NCBI GenBank assembly: GCA_017621705.1
Contig: JAGASR010000034.1
Coordinates: forward strand, 62,001 to 126,000
Length of the DNA stretch: 64,000 bases
From: Clostridia bacterium
GTDB lineage: Bacteria > Bacillota > Clostridia > Oscillospirales > UBA644
Direction of reading: 5' to 3'
Shown: piece by piece, positions 45,850 through 55,190 of the stretch
Layout: each line of letters opens with the position of its first letter
Position numbering within the stretch: position 1 is the stretch's first letter
Program-made: the position numbers and the translations under genes
Notes under the pieces: model-generated
What the model was told of the DNA's origin: nothing
What the model saw: the letters and a program-made list of their open reading frames with translations, nothing else
Databases searched by the model: none

Positions 45850-46827
45850 ATGGCAGAAAGAATAGATGATGAAGTTCAGGTTGTTTATAAAAATCCTAAA
45901 CCCCTTTTCGGTATTATAAAACGCAGACCGAAATATGACGAAAACGGCCGTCTTATATATTATAAGAAGAAAAAGCTGTTTAAGTATAACAGGGTCAACA
46001 GATCGTTCAGCGGCGACCTTATGATGTTCGCGTTCCTTCTCATTGCGGGTGCCTTCATGGCGTTCCCCCTTGTTTACGCGGTATCTCAGTCCCTCAAACC
46101 TCTCCACGAGCTTTGGCTGTTCCCGCCGAACCTTATCGTTAAAAACCCGACCTTCAAAAACTACATAGACCTTTTTAACATCATGTCCAACTCCCTCGTT
46201 CCGATGTCTAAATATCTCTTCAATACGATATTTATTACCCTCATCGGTACGATCTTCAGAGTTATCTCCGCTTCGATGTGTGCTTATCCCGTTTCGAAGC
46301 GTCAGTTCAAAGGCAAAAACTTTATATTCCAGATCGTTACTCTCTCTCTTATGTTCGCAGCCCCGGCAGCTACCATCGCTAACTACATTATCATGGCAAA
46401 CCTCGGCTGGATCGATACATATTACTCCATTCTGATCCCCGCTCTCGGTAACTCCACCGCGATGTACCTCGTAAAACAGTTCATCGACCAGTTCCCGGAC
46501 TCCGTTCTCGAAGCTGCTCGTATCGACGGTGCAGGCGAATTCAGAATTTTCTGGCAGATCCTTATGCCCTCCATCAAACCCGGCTGGATCACTCTTATCG
46601 TTTTCGCAGTTCAGGATTTCTGGAACATGGGTTCTTCCATCTTCATCTACCGCGAAGAGCTTAAGACCCTTGCTTACGCTCTTTCTCAGATCGCAGCTGC
46701 CGGTATCGCGAGAGCCGGTGTTGCTACCGCAGTATCCATCGTTATGATGTTGGTACCGGTTATCACATTCGTCATTACCCAGTCGAACATCCTTGAAACG
46801 ATGTCCACTTCCGGTATGAAAGACTAA
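45850..46827 (+). CDS. Sugar ABC transporter permease, first pair, MalG/UgpE-like
   Basis: 325 residues. An N-terminal cytoplasmic extension of about 55 basic residues precedes six membrane segments. The EAA loop is LEAARIDGAGEFRIFWQILM, then PSIKPG. The NTIFITLIGTIFRVISASMCA segment is typical of CUT1 partner permeases. AAGGAGG lies upstream of the ATG. With the preceding permease it makes a complete membrane half. Confidence 0.92.
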   Translation: MAERIDDEVQVVYKNPKPLFGIIKRRPKYDENGRLIYYKKKKLFKYNRVNRSFSGDLMMFAFLLIAGAFMAFPLVYAVSQSLKPLHELWLFPPNLIVKNPTFKNYIDLFNIMSNSLVPMSKYLFNTIFITLIGTIFRVISASMCAYPVSKRQFKGKNFIFQIVTLSLMFAAPAATIANYIIMANLGWIDTYYSILIPALGNSTAMYLVKQFIDQFPDSVLEAARIDGAGEFRIFWQILMPSIKPGWITLIVFAVQDFWNMGSSIFIYREELKTLAYALSQIAAAGIARAGVATAVSIVMMLVPVITFVITQSNILETMSTSGMKD

Positions 46828-46844
46828 TTGAAAGGAGAAAAAAG

Positions 46845-48461
46845 ATGAAAAACGGATTTATAAAAATCGCTGTATCGCTTGTTCTCCTTACGGTCATGAT
46901 CGTTTCCACCGCTCTTCCCGTGGCAGCGCTCCCGATAACTTCCGATATCTCCGATAACTACCTTTATAACTATAACGGTCAGCCCGTTCAGGCTCCCCTT
47001 GCTTATAAAGCAGTTAAAGTTCTCGGTGCTAAAGATCTCGGTCTCGAAAGATCTTTCCAGCCCGCCGACCTCTTCGTAAGAGGCGATCTTCTCTATATCG
47101 TAGATAAAGGCGGCAACCAGGTTGTTGTTGTTGACGAAGACTATCAGGTCGTCTCCATTATCTCTGAGCTTAAAAACGCTCCCGCTCTTTATACATACGT
47201 TCCCGGCAAGACCAACTCCGACGGTTCTCCTTATCAGGATCAGGAAATGCTCTCCCATAATAAGAACCAGCTCTACGGTCCCGAAGGTATCTATGTAGAC
47301 GAAGACGGCATGATCTATATCGCAGATACTCAGAACAGACGTATTGTCTGCTGCGATATCAACGGTAATGTTTCAAGCGTAGTTCAAGGCGTTGACGTTA
47401 GCGTCATCGATGACTATATCTTCAAACCCGTAAAAATCGTTGTTGACAGAACCGATTCCTTCCAGGTTATCGCGTATGCTGTTAACAGAGGTCTTCTCGA
47501 AATCGACGAGGACGGTAACTTCCGTTCCTTTATCGGTGCTCCTCCGGTAACTTATGACGCTTCCGACTGGTTCTGGCGTCTCATCGCTACCGACGAACAG
47601 AAAAAGCAGCTCGTTAAATATGTTCCTACCGAATACAGTAACATTAATATTGACGACCGCGGCTTTATCTATGCGACCATCAGTACCATCGACGCTATGG
47701 ACCTTATGTCCGCCATCGCAGGCAACAGCGTTTCCGGTGCTCTTGCTCCCGTTAAGAAACTTTCCCCCGCAGGTCAAGACGTTCTTCGTAGAACCGGCGA
47801 ATTTGCTCCTGTAGGTGACCTTGAGTTCTCGAGAGATTCTTCTCCGCAGGTAGTTGACGTTGCTGTCGATAACGAAAGCGGACGTTACACTATCATCGAC
47901 TCCCGTTCCGGTCGTTTCTTCACTTACGATCCCGACGGTAACCTTCTCTACATGGGCGGCGGCTCCTCTACCGACCAGAACGGCCGTTTCAGAACCGCTA
48001 ACTCCATCGCTATCCGTGGCGAACACATTATCATTTCCGATATCGGTAATAAATCCATTACCGTTTACGAAACCACCGAATATGCAAGACTTATCAACTC
48101 CGCTGTAGCTGCTAACTCTGCAGGTCGTTTTGAAGAAGCTGCTGAAATCTGGAAAGAGATCACAACCTTCAACTCCACCATGTATATTGCATATACCGGT
48201 CTCGGTAAAGCAGAAATGCGTCAGGCAATGGGTTCTTACGATGAATCCCGTTTCGATCATTACGAACAGGCTCTCGTATACTACTCCAAAGCAACCGAAA
48301 AAGATAACTATTCCAAAGCTTATAACGAACTCAGAAAAGAAGAACTCTCTCAGAACTTCGAAATCATCGTTATCAGTATCATCGTTGTAGTTGTCGGCAT
48401 TATCGTACTTTACTTTGTCAGTAAAGCACGCAAGAACTCGAAGAAAAGGAGGGCAAAATAA
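46845..48461 (+). CDS. NHL-repeat/TPR membrane-anchored extracytoplasmic protein
   Basis: 538 residues. A signal peptide (ALPVAALP near residue 25-30) is followed by NHL-type beta-propeller repeats (about 60-400; GPEGIYVDEDGMIYIADTQN, SPQVVDVAVDNESGRY), then a TPR-like helical segment (about 420-500; AGRFEEAAEIWKEI), then a C-terminal membrane segment (about 504-525) and a basic tail KARKNSKKRRAK. It should be a membrane-tethered surface propeller. Its place between two permease pairs suggests a role in substrate capture or sensing; function is unknown. Confidence 0.8.
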   Translation: MKNGFIKIAVSLVLLTVMIVSTALPVAALPITSDISDNYLYNYNGQPVQAPLAYKAVKVLGAKDLGLERSFQPADLFVRGDLLYIVDKGGNQVVVVDEDYQVVSIISELKNAPALYTYVPGKTNSDGSPYQDQEMLSHNKNQLYGPEGIYVDEDGMIYIADTQNRRIVCCDINGNVSSVVQGVDVSVIDDYIFKPVKIVVDRTDSFQVIAYAVNRGLLEIDEDGNFRSFIGAPPVTYDASDWFWRLIATDEQKKQLVKYVPTEYSNINIDDRGFIYATISTIDAMDLMSAIAGNSVSGALAPVKKLSPAGQDVLRRTGEFAPVGDLEFSRDSSPQVVDVAVDNESGRYTIIDSRSGRFFTYDPDGNLLYMGGGSSTDQNGRFRTANSIAIRGEHIIISDIGNKSITVYETTEYARLINSAVAANSAGRFEEAAEIWKEITTFNSTMYIAYTGLGKAEMRQAMGSYDESRFDHYEQALVYYSKATEKDNYSKAYNELRKEELSQNFEIIVISIIVVVVGIIVLYFVSKARKNSKKRRAK

Positions 48462-49142
48462 ATGAAATCTTTAGGATATTATGCTAAAAGATTAGGTCAC
48501 GGAACCGCTGAGATGTTCAAACGCCTTCCGTTCGCGTTCTACATTCTCACCCACCCGTTCGACGGTTTCTACGAACTTAAAAGAGACCCTCGCAACCATA
48601 ACCTTCCCGGTGCAGTTTTCCTTTTCATCGTTTTAGGTATTACATCTATCCTGAAAAGACAGCTTACCGGCTACCTTTTCACCGAACCCTTCGCACAGCT
48701 CAACCTTAACATTCCCTATGAGCTTGCGGTAGCAGTTCTCCCGTTTATTTTGTTCATCATTGCAAACTGGTGCTTCACCTCTCTTATGGACGGCGACGGT
48801 AAATTCAGAGATATCTTCACGGCTACCGCTTATGCGACCCTCCCGATGTCCATCTGTAACCTCATCGCTATCCCCCTTTCCAACTTCTTAACCCTTTCCG
48901 AATCTGCGATGTATACCTTCATCGTTTCCTTCGGTTTCGTTTGGTGCTACGGCATGGTATTCCTCGGTATGATGATTACCCATCAGTACACCGTTAAGAA
49001 GGCAATCGCTACTGCTATCCTTTCTATCATCGGTATGGCAGTTATCGCTTTCATCGTAGTACTTGTTTTCTTCCTTGTACAGCAGGTATTCGGCTTTGTT
49101 GTTCAGTTGTACACCGAAGTAAGCTTCAGATTGAACGAATAA
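48462..49142 (+). CDS. Yip1-like multi-pass membrane protein
   Basis: 226 residues. It begins at the base after the NHL gene stop, so is translationally coupled. A short cytoplasmic start (MKSLGYYAKRLGHGTAEMFK) leads into five hydrophobic segments, with HPFDGFYELKRDPR before the first, as in bacterial Yip1-domain proteins. Function of the bacterial family is unknown. Conserved coupling with the NHL gene suggests the two act together in the membrane. Confidence 0.8.
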   Translation: MKSLGYYAKRLGHGTAEMFKRLPFAFYILTHPFDGFYELKRDPRNHNLPGAVFLFIVLGITSILKRQLTGYLFTEPFAQLNLNIPYELAVAVLPFILFIIANWCFTSLMDGDGKFRDIFTATAYATLPMSICNLIAIPLSNFLTLSESAMYTFIVSFGFVWCYGMVFLGMMITHQYTVKKAIATAILSIIGMAVIAFIVVLVFFLVQQVFGFVVQLYTEVSFRLNE

Positions 49143-49157
49143 GGAGGAGTGAAGAAT

Positions 49158-52100
49158 ATGAAAAGAATAATTTCTCTTATCTTGGCAGCCGTACTCATGT
49201 TCTCGACAGTTTCTGTCCTGGCATCCTGCGGCACTGCCGAAAAAGACACTGCTCCCGAATACGTCAGTGAAGAAATGCGCGAAGAGCATATCAAAAAGCT
49301 CATCGGCGACGGTCAGGTCATTGCTGAAACAGTAAAGACCGTAACCTATGATGAAGAACTCGAAATGGAGATCGTTAACGAAGTCTGGACTGTCGATCCC
49401 GATTATGCGACCGCAGTAGGCAAAACCGTTTCCAATATCTCCGTCGTAGACGAAACGACCGGTACTACCAGCAACATTAAACTCGGTATCACCAAGATGA
49501 GTCTCATTATGGAGAACGACTATTACGCTCTCTATATGGACCTTCAGGGTGCCGATGTTGACCTCAACGCTCAGGGCGGCGGCACGACCGACTTTGCAGT
49601 TCTTGACAAAACCACCGGTCATGTTTTCCACTCTAACTCCAACTACGAGGCAAACTCCACATACGCTAACGTCAAGGCTCCTTCCAAAGACGTTAAGGGT
49701 ACTCCTGACATGAAAGTCATGAACCCGATCGTATCTGCTCTTGCTATCGAAGCATACGACGTTTCCAACAAACGTTACGAATTTAACTTCCGTGAGCACT
49801 GCCTTGCAGATCTCCGTCTTAAAGTCGTAAAGATGTCCGATAACCAGATCAGAATCATCTATACCCTCGGTAATGACCCGGATAAAGACCTCGTTCCTCC
49901 CGTACTTACCGAAGAAACTTATGCTTGGATCGTTGAAAGACTCACTGCCAACACCGACCTCAATGATGACGGCGACGGCACCAGAGGCGAAGACGCTCTT
50001 AAAGACCTTAAGTCCAACTACAAATACGTTACCCCCGAAAACCTCGAACTCGAAGATAGAGAACGTCTTATCAAGAACTATCCTCTTCTCGACGTTATTC
50101 CGATGTATATCTGCCGTGTTCTTAACACCCGTCAGAAACAGATCGTAAAAGAGGCAATGCAGCTCGCCGGCTTCACCGCTGACATGCTGAAAAAAGAAAT
50201 GGAAGCAGTTGAATATTCCGGTCCGGAACGTGCGGTTATGTTCACCATTCCCGTTGACCTTACTCTTACCGATGACGGTCTCACCGTAAATGTTGACTCC
50301 ACCCTCATTCAGGCTCCTTCCAAACAGAAGATGTATAAGATCTCCCTTTACAGAGCTCTCGGTTCTGTAACTCCCACTTCCAAGATGACCGGCGATCCTT
50401 ACATCATCACTCCCGACGGTTCCGGTGCTTACATGCCCGCTGACGGTTATGTAACCACTTCCGTTTATACCGACCGTGTATACGGCGGCGACCTTACCTT
50501 CCAGGAAACAAAAGAAGATACCAAGATGATGCAGATCGTATCTCCGTATCTTATTCTTGACAGAGCAGAGCTCGGTGGTCTTATGGTTCTCCTCGAAGAC
50601 GGTAAAGCTCAGGCATTTGCTACCGCAAGACCGTCCAACAGCACCAACAACCCCGGCGCATCCGTCAACTTCGACCTCGTTTACTCCGAACGTGACTACC
50701 GTACTTATACCGGCGGTCAGGGCAACACTTCTTCCGGTCCCATGGATAACTCCTCTGCCGGCGTTGTTCTTTCGAAGGAACAGCAGGTTGCAAACTTCCA
50801 GGTAAAATACCTCTTCAATGAAGGCGGTCTTACCTATGCTGATTACGCTAAGATCTACAGAGATTATCTCATAGAAGAAGGTATCCTTCCTGCAGAACCC
50901 GTAGAAAAGGGTTCCAAGACTCCTTTCTATGCTGAGATCATAGGCGCTATCAATAAGAACGAATCCGTTGCAGGTATGCCCGTAGACGCTACCAAAGCTC
51001 TTACCAGCTATACCGAACTCAAGGAAATCGTTGAAAAACTCGTTGATGCAGGCGTAGGCAACATCAATGTCCGTTATATGTACTGGGCAAACGATGGTTT
51101 CTACAACACCATCAACAATACTCCCGATCTTATGTCTGAAATGGGTTCGAAGAGCGAACTTACCGATCTCGTTTCTTACCTCGAATCCGAAGGCGTTGGT
51201 TTCTTCCCCTCTGCAGACTTCCTCTATGTCTACAAAGATAAAGCTACCGATGCTCTTAACTACACCAACGACGCTGCACGTCGACTCGACATGCGTGTTG
51301 CACGTGTATATCAGCGTAACCTCGCAACCGGTATGACCTCTCAGGACGGCGATTATACCCAGACGATCCTTTCTCCCGGTCTTATTCCTTCTCTCGCAGA
51401 ATCTTATAAGAAGGGTCTCGATTCGATCATCGGTAACAAGCAGATCTCTCTCGGTACTATCGGTAAAGATCTTAACTCCAACTACAAAGTTGGTAACATC
51501 CTCAACAGAACCCAGGCTCTCGATGCTCACATCGCTGCTCTCGAAACTTTTGCGAACGACGATTATGAGATCCTCGTTACTACCGGTAACGACTACACCT
51601 GGAAGTATGCTGATCATATCGTAAATCTTCCCATCGGTTCCAGTGAATTCCTCTCCTCGACCGGCGCTATTCCGTTCATTCAGATGGTTCTTCACGGATA
51701 CCTCGAATACGCAGCTGAACCGTTCAATATCTCTGCTGACTACGAAACACACCTTCTCAAGTGTCTCGAAACCGGTAGCGGTGTTCACTTCCGTTGGATG
51801 TACGACGACAACAGCGTATTTGATAACACTACTTTCAATGATTTCTACTCTCTCAACTATAACGACAGTTTCGACAGAGCAGTTGAGCTCTACAAAGAAG
51901 TTGCTTCTATTCTTGACGATGTAACTTCCGAGCCCATCACCCTCCACGAATCCGCAGACGCTTACCTCGTATATGACGGTGAAATCACTGTCCTCGAAGA
52001 AGGCGACGAAGGTTACGTAGAAGGCGAAGAAACTCCCTCTTATCAGAGAATAGGAACCACCGGCGTTTACCACGTAATTTATGGTGACGGTGACCTCGAT

Positions 52101-52184
52101 CTTTATATCAACTACAACAGCTATGATGTAGAACTTGAAGACAGAAGCATCGTTCCCGCACTTGGATATTTGGAGGTGAAGTAA
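49158..52184 (+). CDS. Large DUF5696-like lipoprotein
   Basis: 1008 residues. A lipobox (SVLASC) near residue 22 predicts a lipid-anchored surface protein. Residues about 60-580 are beta-rich, and about 590-900 resemble an alpha/beta barrel (NINVRYMYWANDGFYNTINN; VGFFPSADFLYVY; ILVTTGNDYTWKYADHIVNL), then a short beta domain. The layout is like glycoside-hydrolase families with a beta-sandwich plus TIM barrel. It looks like DUF5696, which I recall next to carbohydrate permeases, but I cannot confirm it without a search, and no catalytic pair can be named. Start at 49158 with AAGGAGG eight bases upstream. Confidence 0.72.
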   Translation: MKRIISLILAAVLMFSTVSVLASCGTAEKDTAPEYVSEEMREEHIKKLIGDGQVIAETVKTVTYDEELEMEIVNEVWTVDPDYATAVGKTVSNISVVDETTGTTSNIKLGITKMSLIMENDYYALYMDLQGADVDLNAQGGGTTDFAVLDKTTGHVFHSNSNYEANSTYANVKAPSKDVKGTPDMKVMNPIVSALAIEAYDVSNKRYEFNFREHCLADLRLKVVKMSDNQIRIIYTLGNDPDKDLVPPVLTEETYAWIVERLTANTDLNDDGDGTRGEDALKDLKSNYKYVTPENLELEDRERLIKNYPLLDVIPMYICRVLNTRQKQIVKEAMQLAGFTADMLKKEMEAVEYSGPERAVMFTIPVDLTLTDDGLTVNVDSTLIQAPSKQKMYKISLYRALGSVTPTSKMTGDPYIITPDGSGAYMPADGYVTTSVYTDRVYGGDLTFQETKEDTKMMQIVSPYLILDRAELGGLMVLLEDGKAQAFATARPSNSTNNPGASVNFDLVYSERDYRTYTGGQGNTSSGPMDNSSAGVVLSKEQQVANFQVKYLFNEGGLTYADYAKIYRDYLIEEGILPAEPVEKGSKTPFYAEIIGAINKNESVAGMPVDATKALTSYTELKEIVEKLVDAGVGNINVRYMYWANDGFYNTINNTPDLMSEMGSKSELTDLVSYLESEGVGFFPSADFLYVYKDKATDALNYTNDAARRLDMRVARVYQRNLATGMTSQDGDYTQTILSPGLIPSLAESYKKGLDSIIGNKQISLGTIGKDLNSNYKVGNILNRTQALDAHIAALETFANDDYEILVTTGNDYTWKYADHIVNLPIGSSEFLSSTGAIPFIQMVLHGYLEYAAEPFNISADYETHLLKCLETGSGVHFRWMYDDNSVFDNTTFNDFYSLNYNDSFDRAVELYKEVASILDDVTSEPITLHESADAYLVYDGEITVLEEGDEGYVEGEETPSYQRIGTTGVYHVIYGDGDLDLYINYNSYDVELEDRSIVPALGYLEVK

Positions 52185-52185
52185 A

Positions 52186-53139
52186 ATGAGCGCAGAAGTT
52201 GCTACCAAAAAGCCGAAGCAGATCAAAAGAAGCAAGCTTTCACTTGAACGCAAACAGAATCTTTACGGCTATATCTTCGTTCTTCCGATAATCATCGGTC
52301 TTGCGTTCATCTACATCCCCGTTATCGTTCAGTCTTTCATCTACTCTGTAAGTGAGATCAAAGTTGACGCTAAGGGCTTCCACACCATTTTCATCGGTAT
52401 AGATAACTACTACGAGGCCCTCTTCGTTGAGGCGGACTTCCTCCGTACCGTCGTTGAATCGACTCTCGGTATCCTCGTTCAGATCCCGATCATTCTTATC
52501 TTCGCATTCTTCATGGCAAACGTTCTTAACCAGAACTTTAAAGGAAGAACTATTGCCCGTGTTATCTTCTTTATCCCCGTTGTTATTTCGACCGGTATTA
52601 TTGCCCAGTTCGAAAACATGAGCTCGATGCTTGACATCTACAGCTCTTCGGAAAAGATGGATATCGGCAGCTCTTCCGGTATGGCGAACGTATTTAACTA
52701 TGCACAGCTCCGCCAGCTCGTCATGGTCGTTCTTCAGAACGAAGACCTTGCGGCCATAGTTCTCGGTGCCGTTGACGGTCTTTACAGCGTCATCACCTCT
52801 TCCGGTGTTCAGATGCTCGTATTCCTCTCCGGTCTCCAGTCTATCTCCGTTTCCATGTACGAAGCTGCTAAAGTTGAAGGCGCAACAAGCTGGGAAGTTT
52901 TCTGGAAGATTTCTTTCCCCATGATCAGCCCGCTGATCCTTGTTAACCTTATCTACACAGTTATCGATATGTTCCTCAAAGCGGACAACGCAGCAGTCGC
53001 TCTTATCAACGATGCTCTTGCGAATGCAAGTGAGTACGCTCTCGCTTCCGCATTCTCCTGGATCTACATGTTCGTAGTTCTTATCTTCGTTGGTGTTGTT
53101 GTTCTTCTCGTCCGTAAGCTCATCATCTATCAGGATTAA
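52186..53139 (+). CDS. Sugar ABC transporter permease, second pair, MalF/UgpA-like
   Basis: 317 residues. A charged start (KKPKQIKRSKLSLERKQNLY) leads into six membrane segments. The EAA loop is YEAAKVEGATSWEVFWKISF, then PMISP. A roughly 50-residue insertion (SSMLDIYSSSEKMDIGSSSG) between segments is unusual. It is one base after the DUF5696-like gene, whose final codons carry its GGAGG. It begins a second complete permease pair. Confidence 0.9.
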   Translation: MSAEVATKKPKQIKRSKLSLERKQNLYGYIFVLPIIIGLAFIYIPVIVQSFIYSVSEIKVDAKGFHTIFIGIDNYYEALFVEADFLRTVVESTLGILVQIPIILIFAFFMANVLNQNFKGRTIARVIFFIPVVISTGIIAQFENMSSMLDIYSSSEKMDIGSSSGMANVFNYAQLRQLVMVVLQNEDLAAIVLGAVDGLYSVITSSGVQMLVFLSGLQSISVSMYEAAKVEGATSWEVFWKISFPMISPLILVNLIYTVIDMFLKADNAAVALINDALANASEYALASAFSWIYMFVVLIFVGVVVLLVRKLIIYQD

Positions 53140-53152
53140 GGAGGGACAATCA

Positions 53153-54148
53153 ATGAGACAAATTAACTATGTTGTTGAGGGTCACGAAAACGATAAAAGA
53201 AATTTTATCGAAGAACTCCTCGCAAAAATCAATCCCAGTAAATATGCTGATTTCAGCTGGGAAAGATGGAAGAAGAAAAACTTTAACGCTAAAGGCGTAG
53301 GCAGTCTTATCTGGTCCATCGCTCGTTTCATCATCATTGTCGGTATCTCGTTCATGATCCTCTATCCCTTCCTCGTAAAGACGATAGTTTCCTTCATGTC
53401 CACCGCCGACCTCGAAGATAAAACCGTTATGTTTATCCCCCGTGAAGGTTCCACCTATTTCTTCCAGCGCGCGATACAGAATATCCAGTACTGGGAAGCT
53501 CTGATCTACTCCGCAATTCTCTCCCTTGTAACCGCTGTCTTCCAGGTTCTCGTATCCTGCGTTGCCGGTTATGGTTTTGCTAGATTCAACTTCAAAGGCA
53601 AAAACCTTCTCTTCTTCCTCGTAATCCTTACCCTTATCATTCCCCCGCAGACCATCATGCTTCCGTTGTACGTTCGTTTCAGATACTTCATCGGCAACAT
53701 GTCTATCATCGACTCCGTTTGGCCCATGGTTGTTATGGCTGCTACCGGTCTCGGTCTTAAGAACGGTCTTTATATCTACCTCATGCGTCAGCACTTCAGA
53801 GGTTTGCCTAAGGCTCTCGACGAAGCAGCGTATATCGACGGCGCAGGCCCCATGCGTACCTTCTTCTCTGTTATGCTCCCCAACGCTACTAACATGATGA
53901 TCACCGTCTTCCTCTTCTCCTTCACCTGGCAGTGGACGGATACGACGTATAACAACATGCTTATGCCCAACATGGTAATCCTTTCTAACACCGTTAGCAA
54001 CGTTACCAAAGGCGTTTCCGAGCTTATTCAGCAGCAGACCCTTTACGATACGGCGTCTATCCTCATGATATTCCCGCTCCTCATCGTCTTCCTCTTTGCT
54101 CAGAAATACTTCATTCAGGGCATCGAAAGATCCGGTCTTACCGAATAA
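53153..54148 (+). CDS. Sugar ABC transporter permease, second pair, MalG/UgpE-like
   Basis: 331 residues. A cytoplasmic start (about 65 residues, MRQINYVVEGHENDKRN) precedes six membrane segments. The EAA loop is DEAAYIDGAGPMRTFFSVML, then PNA. The start is the ATG at 53153 with AAGGAGG ten bases upstream. It closes the operon; an intrinsic terminator follows. No ATPase gene occurs, so a shared MsmX-type ATPase elsewhere is likely. Confidence 0.92.
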   Translation: MRQINYVVEGHENDKRNFIEELLAKINPSKYADFSWERWKKKNFNAKGVGSLIWSIARFIIIVGISFMILYPFLVKTIVSFMSTADLEDKTVMFIPREGSTYFFQRAIQNIQYWEALIYSAILSLVTAVFQVLVSCVAGYGFARFNFKGKNLLFFLVILTLIIPPQTIMLPLYVRFRYFIGNMSIIDSVWPMVVMAATGLGLKNGLYIYLMRQHFRGLPKALDEAAYIDGAGPMRTFFSVMLPNATNMMITVFLFSFTWQWTDTTYNNMLMPNMVILSNTVSNVTKGVSELIQQQTLYDTASILMIFPLLIVFLFAQKYFIQGIERSGLTE

Positions 54149-54157
54149 TTTCAAATC

Positions 54158-54194
54158 AAAGAACTCAAGTCTCCATGGCTTGAGTTCTTTTTTG
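54158..54194 (+). terminator. Intrinsic terminator of the sugar-uptake operon
   Basis: AAAGAACTCAAG and its complement CTTGAGTTCTTT flank the loop TCTCCATGG, and the second arm runs into TTTTTT. It lies 10 bases after the permease stop. Confidence 0.92.
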
Positions 54195-54204
54195 GTATAA
54201 CTTG

Positions 54205-54233
54205 TTGACATTCTGCGCATATTATGTTATAAT
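54205..54233 (+). promoter_or_regulatory. Promoter of the RelB/YafQ pair
   Basis: A perfect TTGACA (54205-54210) and a perfect TATAAT (54228-54233) with 17-base spacing lie about 23 bases upstream of the antitoxin ATG, which has AAGGAG nine bases upstream. Confidence 0.85.
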
Positions 54234-54255
54234 AATAACAAAGGAGATGACTATT

Positions 54256-54537
54256 ATGCCCAAAGTATCAACAAATATCTCAATCGACGCCGAAACCAAA
54301 ACTCAAGCGCAGGCACTTCTTTCAGAGTTTGGCATGGACCTCTCGACCGCTGTCAATATTTTTCTTAAACAGATGGTCTATACCGGCGCGTTCCCTTTCG
54401 AAATTACGAGAAACATACCCAACAAAGCAACCCTCGATGCCATCGCAGAGTATCAATCCATGAAAAATTCTCCGGAAAATTACAAAAAATATAACAACGT
54501 AAATGATATGCTGGAGGATATTTTGAGTGAAACTTAA
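54256..54537 (+). CDS. RelB/DinJ-family antitoxin
   Basis: 93 residues. It starts MPKVSTNISIDAETKTQAQA and contains FGMDLSTAVNIFLKQMVYTG and GAFPF, the ribbon-helix-helix DinJ/RelB pattern. It would repress its own promoter and neutralise the toxin encoded next, whose GTG overlaps its last codons. The start at 54256 follows AAGGAG; upstream in-frame residues include the promoter and are not coding. Confidence 0.93.
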   Translation: MPKVSTNISIDAETKTQAQALLSEFGMDLSTAVNIFLKQMVYTGAFPFEITRNIPNKATLDAIAEYQSMKNSPENYKKYNNVNDMLEDILSET

Positions 54538-54880
54538 GATCGTCCCGTCAAACCAATTTAAAAAAGATCTGAAACTCGCAAAAAAACGCGGCCTCGATCT
54601 CTCTGAATTATCCGCTGTAATTTCTGTTCTCGCAAACGGTGAACCGCTCGATCAAAAATACCGCGATCACCCCTTGATCGGTGATTACAACAGCTTTCGC
54701 GAATGTCATATCCGCCCCGATTGGCTCCTCGTTTATAAAATAGATAACGGAGAACTCCTCTTTTTCTTGCAAGAACCGGCTCCCACAGCGATTTATTTTG
54801 ATATTTTAACAGGAGAAATACTATATTTAGTATTTCTCTCTTTTTATAACACTAAATCTATGATTTATTACATTTCCTGA
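54527..54880 (+). CDS. YafQ-family mRNA interferase toxin, frameshifted near the C-terminus
   Basis: The GTG-initiated frame is 117 residues. Residues 1-81 match YafQ (FKKDLKLAKKRGLDLSE; DHPLIGDYNSFRECHIRPDW; LLVYKI), including the two catalytic His and the Asp. The expected C-terminal segment with the last catalytic His is not in this frame but in the -1 frame: after the TTTTT run at 54761-54765 it reads ARTGSHSDLF followed by TGA (54799-54801), just before a terminator. The written frame instead runs through the terminator to 54880. The intact toxin would have about 91 residues. It is either a mutated toxin, a recoding site or a sequencing error in the T-run. Confidence 0.8.
   Translation: MKLKIVPSNQFKKDLKLAKKRGLDLSELSAVISVLANGEPLDQKYRDHPLIGDYNSFRECHIRPDWLLVYKIDNGELLFFLQEPAPTAIYFDILTGEILYLVFLSFYNTKSMIYYIS
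54811..54845 (+). terminator. Intrinsic terminator of the toxin-antitoxin pair
   Basis: GAGAAATACTA (54813-54823), loop TATT, TAGTATTTCTC (54828-54838), followed by TCTTTTT. It starts about ten bases after the in-frame stop of the restored toxin, which supports that stop as the original end. Confidence 0.9.
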
Positions 54881-55153
54881 CGTCGCTGCGCTCCACTTCT
54901 TTCATTCCGTGAAATTCCACGAAATCCCCACCGTTTTCAGCTTTTTGCGACTTTCACCGTAATATTCCCGAAACCTGAAATTGTAATATATTACAACGCA
55001 TTAATCGCCTCTCTTTGCCCTTTCTTACCTTCTTTTTGATCCTAAAACATCTGTTTTTATATGATTAAATAACAAATTATAGATAACATTTACTTCAAAT
55101 ATTGTACATTCATACAAATTACAGCCAAATTAAAGAAAAATTACAAAAAGGGG
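54881..55153 (+). other. Intergenic region upstream of the giant secreted-protein gene
   Basis: No credible gene. A perfect 16-base palindrome TTGTAATATATTACAA lies at 54981-54996, and TTGTA/TACAA repeats lie near 55103. The TGTAAT/ATTACA arms recall the 41744-41763 palindrome, but the spacing differs. Confidence 0.5.
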
Positions 55154-55182
55154 TTGATTTTTTACAGGAAATGTAATATAAT
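55154..55182 (+). promoter_or_regulatory. Promoter of the giant secreted-protein gene with a dyad in the spacer
   Basis: TTGATT (55154-55159) and TATAAT (55177-55182), 17-base spacing. The spacer contains TTACA-GGAAA-TGTAA (55162-55176), a 5-bp inverted repeat that a regulator could bind. A similar dyad lies in the asnA promoter spacer. Confidence 0.75.
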
Positions 55183-55190
55183 ATAGCCAA

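Noticed and set aside
48888-52253. Open frame of 1121 codons on the minus strand
   Set aside because: Antisense shadow of the DUF5696-like gene and its neighbours; no ribosome binding site or motif.
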